Assembly: GCA_026770575.1 (NCBI GenBank)
Contig: MU657211.1
Span: forward strand, 344,150-354,401
Source: Pelagophyceae sp. CCMP2097
Taxonomy: Eukaryota > Sar > Pelagophyceae
Direction: 5' to 3'
DNA: 10,252 nucleotides
A model generated the notes under the pieces. The model did not search any database and was not told the origin of the DNA. It was given only the letters and a program-made list of their open reading frames with translations. Every line of letters begins with the position of its first letter. The stretch's first letter is position 1. Both the position numbers and the translations under genes were made by a program. Shown piece by piece: positions 1 through 6,356 of this stretch.

Positions 1-99
1 TCTTGTAATAGCAATCGCATCAACCACCAATCGCTCAATCGGCCGAGTTGCTGTTTTTTTCTTCCCAAAGGTGGAACCTCACGGATGGACCCGGCGACG

Positions 100-139
100 G
101 ACAGACAAACGGACAAACAGACAGACAGACAGACAGACA
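100..139. repeat. GACA/ACAG tetranucleotide microsatellite
   Basis: Imperfect ACAG/GACA-type units begin near 100 and become a perfect (ACAG)n run from about 117 to 139. It lies beyond the 3' end of the tandem-GAF gene, and nothing suggests it is translated. Bases 1-99 show no gene or other structure that I can support; they contain a short T-run near 54-60. Confidence 0.85.
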
Positions 140-167
140 TAATTGCCCCAAGTAATCCTTCAATCAA

Positions 168-230
168 AGGACCCGAAGGGCCCTTGCCGTAAACTGACGT
201 TGAATAAACGGCAAGGACCTTTCGGGTCCT
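168..230. repeat. 23-bp inverted repeat with 17-nt loop
   Basis: The arms at 168-190 and 208-230 are reverse complements at 21 of 23 positions, and the loop is 191-207. One of the two mismatches would be a G-U wobble in a plus-strand transcript and the other a wobble in a minus-strand transcript, so a strong hairpin could form in RNA from either strand. The repeat starts about 110 nt downstream of the stop codon of the minus-strand GAF gene, so it may lie in its 3' UTR or just past it. It could be a transcript-end hairpin or a small palindromic element. No flanking target-site duplication is evident. Confidence 0.8.
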
Positions 231-339
231 GAACAATGTTGTAGCAAATTGCTTGAGGGACACGAACCTTGGAGACCGTCGCTTAAGCAGCCTCGCACGC
301 ACGGGCAGCGGGCATTGCCTCCTGCAGTGGCGCATGTTG

Positions 340-2167
340 CTACTCGTCGTCTTCGTCGCCCTCGGCGAGCGCCGGGCCGTGGGGCGCGGCGCGACGGTCG
401 TTTGTCGGCGCGGCGCGGCGGTCGTCGGCGCGGTCGTCGCCGAGCGCGTCGTCGGCGGGCGCCGTCTTCGTCATCTCGAGGCCCTCGATGACGCTGCCGA
501 CGATGCCGAGGAAGACTTGCAGGATGCGCTCGTCGTCGGCGTCGAATGCGCTTCCCGCGGGGAGCTTGTTGATCAACTGGACGACGCCGACGGCGCCCGC
601 GCGGCCCGCCGCGGAGACGGGGAGGCAGAGCAGATTTCGCGTGACGTAGCCGCTGGAATCGTCGACGTCGCGGTTGAAGCGCTCGTCGGCGTAGGCGTCG
701 GGCATGCGCACGGTTTCGCCTTCCCGCGCGCAGCTCGCCGCCGCGCCGGCCGACGCCAGCGGCACCTTGAGGTTCACCTCGCCCTGCGCCGCCCAGAGCT
801 CGGCCGCGCGGCGGTCCACGATGAAGACCTGCGCTTCGTCGTCGCGGGGGCCGTCAACGAGCGGCGACGCACGGTGCAGCGGTCGCAGCCGACGATTTGC
901 GGGAGGCGCGTCGTGAGTGAGTGGATGAGCGAATGGATCCCGCGCGAGTTCTCGTGCACCGCGTGCACGAGGTCGATGATGGCTTCAGCACGCAGCTGCA
1001 ACGTCCGCGAGCCCTGGTAGCACGTCGCCGTGTAGAGCGCGACGCCGGCCAAGCCCGCCAACCTGCGGCGCGCGTTTCGCCCCGCCCACGCGGGGCGGCG
1101 GCGCACCACTTGAGCGCCTCCTCGTCGTCGCTATTGAACGGCCCCGATCGCTTGTTTATGATCTGCAAGACGCCCGCAACGGCGCCGTCGACGGGCGAGA
1201 GGATGGGCACCGCGACGACGTTCTGCGTCCGGAAGCCAGAGGCCTTGTCCGCAGTCGAGTCGAAGCGCCTACGCTCCAGTGACGTCGCGGGGCGCCGAAA
1301 GCAAAGCATGCGGCGCACGGGTCCGTGTACGCGTCGTGGATGTTGCACACCTCTTGATTCAGCGCCACGGTGCCGGCAATGCCCACGCCGAACGCGCAGC
1401 TGATTCCCGCCGTCTCGGCGCCCTCGGCGACGTGGAGGTCGAGCATCTGCGGCGCCTCGGGCCTACGGCGCACGCTCCGCCGCAGACGGCGCCGCGCAAT
1501 GCGGCGATGCGCTATCCCTTTGCCGTTTACCCGGCGCGGACGGTGAAGATTGTGGCGCGGTCCGCGGCGAGTAGTTTGCACCCGGCGTCGACGATGCGGC
1601 CGCACGCCTCGCGAGGCTCCAGAGTGCGGATCTCCGTCGCCGCCTACATTAGGCCCTTTGCGCGGAACCTTTCGGCTGCAAGAGGCGCGCCTTGACGAGG
1701 CGCTCGAGGCGCGCGACGCGCTCCTGCATTGCTTCAGACGCCTGCGCGCGCAAGCCGCCCGGCATCGAGGCGACGTGGCCGTAGATGCGGCCTAGGCCCG
1801 TCGTGCGGAGATGCCTTTGGCGGTCCGGGGCGCACCGTGCTCGTCTGCGAGAGAGGCGGCGTCGGCGTAGCACCGCTGGACGTACGCCGTCGGCTGATCG
1901 GCAGCGTAGTCCTCCGCGCCGCGGTCCACGAGCTTCTGCTCGACGAGGTTGCGAACAAACGCCAGAGGGTCCGCCGGCCTGCGACGAGCCTCGAGACGCG
2001 CAGAGGGCCTTTTAGCGCTGCGGCGCACCTCCGCAGGATGGCCTCGGCAGTGAGCCACTCAATCACCTGCTTGAAGTTCGTCCGATGCAGGTACGCAGCC
2101 GCCTACAGCGCGCGTCGCGCAAATGCCATTGCGGCCTCCGAAGACGGACCTCCTCGGGGTCCGACAT
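340..2167 (-). CDS. Tandem-GAF protein with RIIa/DPY-30-like N-terminus (9 exons)
   Basis: No single frame is open across this gene, but removing eight short introns gives 1428 nt, or 475 residues plus stop. Exons on the minus strand: 2167-2150, 2102-2029, 1978-1836, 1791-1697, 1643-1531, 1462-1319, 1268-1107, 1062-873, 828-340. Introns are 44-68 nt, start with GT (mostly GTGCGY), and all end AG|G. Residues about 7-50 resemble the RIIa/DPY-30 dimerisation-docking fold (YLHRTNF, then RPADPLAF at 31-38). Residues about 85-108 are a probable short coiled coil. GAF1 spans about 115-260 and GAF2 about 285-445. Both keep the NKFDE motif of phosphodiesterase and cyclase GAF domains: N234/K235/F240/D244/E245 and N400/K401/F408/D412/E413. 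The tail is Ala/Asp/Arg-rich and ends in acidic residues. No phosphodiesterase, cyclase or kinase domain follows, so it looks like a free-standing regulator or scaffold. Cyclic-nucleotide binding is an inference from the family. The ATG at 2165-2167 is chosen because exon 1 splices in frame into the N-terminal domain. Least certain are exon 1 and the intron at 1644-1696. Confidence 0.82.
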
Positions 2168-2445
2168 CGTCCCAACCGGCGCCCAACTTCGAATTCCGAC
2201 CCGATAAATAATTTTTTTGCTAAGGCTTGGGCCGCCGCTGCGCGCGCGAGCTCCTTGCGACGGCGCAGTATAGGTAGGGTTCCAACGCCGCGCCGTCGTC
2301 AGGATGTTTTAACCGCCTCGCCCCGGCGCCCCGTCGGGCGAGCCGCCGCTCACGAAGGAGGTATGGTTAGAACGCGGTCGGAAGGACCGGTGGACCCGGC
2401 CGGTGGGATGTGCAGTGGCCGGGCGTGGATGTGCAGCGGCGGCGT
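2168..2445. other. Intergenic gap between mannosidase stop and GAF gene start
   Basis: This 278-bp spacer separates two minus-strand genes. It must hold the 3' UTR of the mannosidase gene and the promoter and 5' UTR of the GAF gene. The only clear compositional signal is the AT-rich patch at about 2205-2218. The remainder is GC-rich with no convincing exon. Confidence 0.6.
2205..2218 (-). promoter_or_regulatory. AT-rich patch, possible core promoter of GAF gene
   Basis: A 14-bp A/T-only run lies about 38-51 nt upstream of the proposed GAF gene ATG, within otherwise very GC-rich DNA. On the minus strand it reads as an A-run followed by a TATTTAT-like stretch. Position and composition fit a core promoter or initiator region. 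There is no direct evidence of transcription start. Confidence 0.3.
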
Positions 2446-5400
2446 TTACACAAACGTGGCGAGGAAGGTGCGGACCTCCATGGGCCGGATCGTGACAGTC
2501 GGGAAGTCGAACTCGAAACGGGCCTCGAAGCTCGCCGCGGCGACGGCGGTGAGCACTTCTTGCTGCGCCGCCGACGCGACGTGCGTGTTCCAATTCTTCT
2601 TGGCCGCGTGGACGGCGCGCACGGGCTGGTTGGCCGTGAGCGTCGTCTCGACTGCAGCAACGAGTTTCATCCCGGCGGCGCCAAAGACGGCCGAGAGGTC
2701 CACGGCCACGGGCGCCGCAAGCGCCGAATGCTCGCCCGCCTCGTAGAGGTGCGACAGGCGCAGGAGCCACGCGCCGCCATGCGCAGCTGCGTAGTTGGAC
2801 GTGAGCGTCACGAGCTTGATGCTGGGCGGCAGCGCCCGGGCCACGGCGGAAAACGTCTTGGCCGGCGTTTCCGCGGGCGCGATGGCCAGCGTCGCCGGGA
2901 AATTGAGCTTCTCCGAGAGGCGGCGGCGCGCCTCGTGCGCCGGCTCGATGGCGTCGAAGACGACCCAGTGCCTGCCGCGCACGGTGAGGCCAACGCACTC
3001 GCAGCCGCCGTCGCCTTCGTGGCCGTGCGCGCCTGTCTTGCCCTCTGGCGCGTTGATGTCGTTGCAGCCGCACATCGTCTCGTTCAGCGGCTCGGAGACG
3101 CCGCGGTTGTCGTCGGCCTGGAGGCGGCGGTGGACCATGAGCTCGATTGCGCCGTCCTGCATCGACGACCCGCCGAGCGACGCGTCGACGATGACCGCGA
3201 GCTCCAGTGCGCCGTCGTCGACGGCGATTAAAGCGTTGACGGGATAGTAGTTGGCCGCCACGGGCTCGGAGAAGTTGTAGGGTTGCGGGTACGACGGCCC
3301 GCGGGCGTCGCGCTTGCGCCGGACCATTTCCTTACCGTTCGAGTCCGTGTAAAACACCTTTTCAGACTTCAGGCCAGACGAATACTTCAAAACGAGCTCC
3401 TTGCCCCAGTTGTTGGGCAGCGGCGCGCCCGCCTCGTCAAAGGCGACGGGCGCAAACCAGGGCGTGTCCACGGGGATGGGCCCAGCCGTCCACTCCACCT
3501 CGACGTAGTCGGCGCGGTGGTAGAGGCGCACCGTGTGCGACGCCCACGCCGACGCAAAATGGCGCACCTCGGTGTACAAAGCACCTTGGACGACGTCGAC
3601 CTTAGGGTATTCACTCGAGTTGGCGTCGCCGGGGTAAAAGAGCTCGGAGGAGTTGGGCCTGAAGATGTAGGCTCCAGAGGCCTGGTCCGAGCAGGGCGCG
3701 TCGGCGGTGGCGCGGTCCTGGGATGCGGGGTACTCGGTGCAGCCTCCCACCGACGAATTGTACCACCCCCACTCGATCGTCAGCGGCGTCGAGACTCTAG
3801 ACACCTTGTTCTTGACGCTAGAAAGCTGCTTGGTCACGGAGTCAAACTCCAAGGCGTAGAAATCGTTCTCCACGACCATGGGCCCGGCGGCCTCGACGGC
3901 GGCCGCTTGCCGCACGGCGAACGTGGGTGCGGCGAACGCGTGCGCCGCCTTTGCGCACTTGAACGTCGCGAGGCCGACCGGGGGCACTGCGATCTCCAAC
4001 GCGAGAATTCCATCGGCGTTGTTCGCGAGCTCCGCCTTTGCGGCGGCGACTTCTAAAGCGGTCATGTTGAACGAGTTGAGGTAGAGCAAAGGCAGCGACT
4101 TCGTCCTCGCGTCGAGCGGCGCGTACTGCGCCGCCGCGGGCTTGCCGGCCGCGTCGAGGCAGGCCCAGTCGCCGGCTGCCACGGGCAGGCGCACGACGTC
4201 GTGCAGCTCTTGGCCCAGAACGTTCCACGCCGCCACGGTAAACGAGTCGACTCCCGTCGTCGCGGCGCACACGCTCATGTTCAGGCAATTACCGCCGGCG
4301 TTGCAGTTGCAGTGGCCGACGTCTGAAGCGTCGATGCCGAGGAGCTTGGCCAGCGATAGGGCGACGCCGGCCTCGACTTCAAATGCGGATTCGGAGATAC
4401 GCTCCTCATAATCACCCGTCACGCTCTGCCGCTCCGTCCCAGACATGCCGTCGTGGTGCGTCGCGACGCCCACCGTGCCCTCGAGCGAGTCGGTCCACGA
4501 GTCGCCCACGGGCGGCGACCTGCGCACCGTCGGTAGGCCCACCTCTTTAGCAGTCGTCTTGGTCACGACTTCCAGCTGGCGCGCCGCCGTCAACAAGTTC
4601 GTCGCGAAGCGCACCTGCCTCTTCAGGCCCGGCCGCGACGTAAAGTAGCCGGACCAGTAGTTGTGTGAGTTGTCTCCCAGCGGCATGACGTCGTCGGTCC
4701 GCACCTCAAACGAAACGTTGGTCTTGAAGGCCTCTTCAAACTTGGCGTCGGTGTAGAGCGTCGGCGTCGAGTAAAACGCGTTGACGGTGCCGTTCAAGTT
4801 GACGTAGTGGATGAGCTTGTCCAGGTTGTGGTACCATCTCGCGGCGTTTTGGTATTGGAAGTCCGTCCCACAGGCCCAGAGCTGGTGCGACGTCTTCGTG
4901 TGCGCCGCCTGCGAACGGGCGTCCTGGACGAACTTGTCGACCCACTGGTCCACGTTGTAGTCGTGGCGCGCGGGGTCGTCGTTGACCTGCTCGGAAGATT
5001 CCGCGTCAAAGTTGATCCAAGTCGAGTAGCCGCCCTGGCCCTGGCCAAAGAGGTTGCCGGCGAAGACTTGGGCCGAGGCGCCGAGCGACTTGGACCCCTG
5101 CCAGACCCACTCAAAGCCGTGCCTCTTCGAGTCCTTCTCCGCGTCGAAGCGCATGCCGCGGTCCTGCCAGTCCATGCGGCCCCAGAAGAGCGAGTCCATG
5201 CCCGCCTCGGCGCCGAGGAGCCACGCCTGCGTCTGAGAGTGGCCAAAGGGGTCGATCTGCCACGACCCGCGCGGCTTGACGCCAAAGTGCTTGAGCAAAA
5301 ACTGGTGCCCGCGAGTCGTCTGGTCCACCATGGCCGTCCAGAGCGGCGACGCCTCGTCGTGCATGCACCAGCCGCCGTTGATGAATTCTAACTGGCCGTT

Positions 5401-6024
5401 GTGCACCAGAGTCGTCACCTGCGCGCGCTTGGCGTCGGAAATCTCCTCCCACCAGCGCGCGAAGAAGGCCGTCTCGACGTAGATGAACTTGCGGTTCGGG
5501 TCCTCGGCCAGGCGCTCCGTCATCGTGTCGATAATGTAGAAGACCTCCTCTCCGAAGTACTGGTCGACGGTGACGAGCCAGCCCGTGTCGTCGTGCGAGT
5601 GAGGCACCAAGTGCACGTTGATCTTGCCCTCCACCGGGCCGCCCTTGGTGTCGTAGACGCGGTCCGCCGGGAACGGATACGGTACACCCGCGCCGCGCGC
5701 CTCGTCCGCGGTCAGGCCGGCAAAGTACCTATCGCTCCAGATGGCGGCCTCGGCCCAAAAGGCCGCAAGAACGCTCCAGATGGCGGCCTCGGCCCAAAAG
5801 GCCGCAAGAACGCACTTGAACGACGGCGTCTGGTCGCCGAGGTGGCCTACACGATTCGCCGTCGAGGCGCGGGCCCGCGCTCTCGAGCAGGCCCTCGACG
5901 CACCGGAATTCGTCACCGCGAGCTCCTCCTCCGCAAGGCCTTCGATCACGTTGCCGTTGACGTCGTGGCGACCGTTCGCGCGGCAGCCCAGCAGACCGCC
6001 CAGCAGCAGCAGGCGCCGCAGCAT
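2446..6024 (-). CDS. MAN2B1: Lysosomal-type alpha-mannosidase (GH38, class II)
   Basis: Predicted to hydrolyse alpha-mannosidic linkages during glycoprotein turnover in an acidic or secretory compartment. The ORF is 1192 residues with no internal stop. It opens with a signal peptide (MLRRLLLLGGLLG) and has the GH38 hallmarks in order: HSHDDTGW at 142-149 (zinc ligands H144, D146), SWQIDPFGHS with nucleophile D258, HHDGMSGT near 523-530 (zinc ligand H524), an NYYPVN segment, GGSSMQDGAIELMVHRRL, GLTVRG, LLRLSHLYEAGE, and PMEVRTFLATF at the extreme C-terminus. These are class II lysosomal mannosidase landmarks, and the protein runs full length to the family's usual end. Several N-x-S/T sequons fit a secreted glycoprotein. 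The family is usually about 1000 residues; part of the excess is probably two in-frame introns near the N-terminus (5847-5903 and 5729-5815), giving about 1144 residues when removed. The ATG at 6022-6024 is preferred because the signal peptide starts there. The family is certain; the N-terminal splicing is inferred. Confidence 0.95.
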   Translation of the reverse strand: MLRRLLLLGGLLGCRANGRHDVNGNVIEGLAEEELAVTNSGASRACSRARARASTANRVGHLGDQTPSFKCVLAAFWAEAAIWSVLAAFWAEAAIWSDRYFAGLTADEARGAGVPYPFPADRVYDTKGGPVEGKINVHLVPHSHDDTGWLVTVDQYFGEEVFYIIDTMTERLAEDPNRKFIYVETAFFARWWEEISDAKRAQVTTLVHNGQLEFINGGWCMHDEASPLWTAMVDQTTRGHQFLLKHFGVKPRGSWQIDPFGHSQTQAWLLGAEAGMDSLFWGRMDWQDRGMRFDAEKDSKRHGFEWVWQGSKSLGASAQVFAGNLFGQGQGGYSTWINFDAESSEQVNDDPARHDYNVDQWVDKFVQDARSQAAHTKTSHQLWACGTDFQYQNAARWYHNLDKLIHYVNLNGTVNAFYSTPTLYTDAKFEEAFKTNVSFEVRTDDVMPLGDNSHNYWSGYFTSRPGLKRQVRFATNLLTAARQLEVVTKTTAKEVGLPTVRRSPPVGDSWTDSLEGTVGVATHHDGMSGTERQSVTGDYEERISESAFEVEAGVALSLAKLLGIDASDVGHCNCNAGGNCLNMSVCAATTGVDSFTVAAWNVLGQELHDVVRLPVAAGDWACLDAAGKPAAAQYAPLDARTKSLPLLYLNSFNMTALEVAAAKAELANNADGILALEIAVPPVGLATFKCAKAAHAFAAPTFAVRQAAAVEAAGPMVVENDFYALEFDSVTKQLSSVKNKVSRVSTPLTIEWGWYNSSVGGCTEYPASQDRATADAPCSDQASGAYIFRPNSSELFYPGDANSSEYPKVDVVQGALYTEVRHFASAWASHTVRLYHRADYVEVEWTAGPIPVDTPWFAPVAFDEAGAPLPNNWGKELVLKYSSGLKSEKVFYTDSNGKEMVRRKRDARGPSYPQPYNFSEPVAANYYPVNALIAVDDGALELAVIVDASLGGSSMQDGAIELMVHRRLQADDNRGVSEPLNETMCGCNDINAPEGKTGAHGHEGDGGCECVGLTVRGRHWVVFDAIEPAHEARRRLSEKLNFPATLAIAPAETPAKTFSAVARALPPSIKLVTLTSNYAAAHGGAWLLRLSHLYEAGEHSALAAPVAVDLSAVFGAAGMKLVAAVETTLTANQPVRAVHAAKKNWNTHVASAAQQEVLTAVAAASFEARFEFDFPTVTIRPMEVRTFLATFV
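5729..5815 (-). other. Probable in-frame intron of the mannosidase gene (87 nt)
   Basis: It begins GTGCGT and ends GATAG followed by G, the same pattern as the introns proven by frame shifts in the neighbouring genes. At 87 nt with no stop, an ORF scan reads straight through. Splicing joins ...SFK directly to YFAGLT and removes a 29-residue segment made mostly of a duplicated 13-residue block that does not look like GH38. Without one copy of its internal 39-bp duplication it would be 48 nt, the usual size here. Confidence 0.65.
5733..5813. repeat. 39-bp tandem duplication
   Basis: Two identical adjacent 39-bp units lie at 5733-5771 and 5772-5810, and the first three bases of a third follow at 5811-5813. 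If translated on the minus strand they give the block VLAAFWAEAAIWS twice. Exact identity indicates a recent duplication, or an assembly artefact that should be excluded. Confidence 0.97.
5847..5903 (-). other. Possible second in-frame intron of the mannosidase gene (57 nt)
   Basis: It begins GTGCGT and ends GTGTAG followed by G; 57 nt keeps the frame. Removal deletes a low-complexity Arg/Ala/Ser segment and joins ...VTNSG to HLGDQTPS. It leaves a very small 31-nt exon (5816-5846) before the next proposed intron, which makes this less certain than the 87-nt one. Confidence 0.5.
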
Positions 6025-6356
6025 CTCGCGCGCCGGGGAGCTCGCGTCGAGCGAGCGCGTGACGGACGCTTCCGCGGTTCGCGGTTCTGAGAAAAGTTGA
6101 ACGCAAAATCGAGTTCAAAACGGGAGTTTTCAGCGATATTGTTCTTCCAACTTGAACTTGAACTTGAAAAGCTCAGTGAGGTCCGCGGATCCGGTCAGCC
6201 TACAGGTGGGGCCTCGGACGGTGGCCGGGCTCGTGGGCCGTCGGCGAGGGCTCGGCGGTGGTGTCCCTCGAGGGCCCGCATCCGGTCCGCGGAGGTGCCC
6301 GGTTTCGATGCTTAGATGCATTTCACAGAGGCGGCGTGCCCCGGGCAAGCGCGTTG
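6025..6356. other. Intergenic gap between thioredoxin-fusion stop and mannosidase start
   Basis: This 332-bp spacer lies between two tandem minus-strand genes, so it holds the 3' end of one and the promoter of the other. It is GC-rich except for an AT-richer patch at about 6090-6175, roughly 65-150 nt upstream of the mannosidase ATG, which is the most likely promoter region. It also has a three-unit AACTTG repeat and an imperfect inverted repeat of about 12 bp (6182-6194 against 6282-6293). No exon is supported. Confidence 0.55.
6149..6168. repeat. AACTTG hexanucleotide repeat (three units)
   Basis: Three perfect tandem AACTTG units plus two bases lie in the AT-richer part of the gap about 125-145 nt upstream of the mannosidase ATG. 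It could be chance microsatellite or promoter-proximal sequence. Confidence 0.8.

Noticed and set aside
117..139. CRISPR-like array
   Set aside because: The four-base units have no spacers; it is an ordinary microsatellite.
253..1020. Long plus-strand open frame opposite the GAF gene (about 255 residues)
   Set aside because: It is Arg/Ala/Val-rich with no domain signal, as expected for the antisense of a GC-rich coding region; the minus strand encodes clear GAF motifs.
854..1605. Frameshifts or a decaying pseudogene in the GAF gene
   Set aside because: Each frame change coincides with a short GT...AG segment whose removal restores conserved GAF sequence, and the total spliced length is an exact multiple of three with a single terminal stop.
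2410..4056. Long plus-strand open frames opposite the mannosidase gene
   Set aside because: Low-complexity Arg-rich translations opposite a well-conserved GH38 enzyme are shadows of its codon bias.
6305..6335. A patch resembling the GCTTAGATGC motif near the 3' end of prokaryotic-type 23S rRNA
   Set aside because: Similarity covers only about 20 bases with two inserted bases, and the surrounding sequence shows no further resemblance to large-subunit rRNA, so it is most likely chance or at best a tiny relic.
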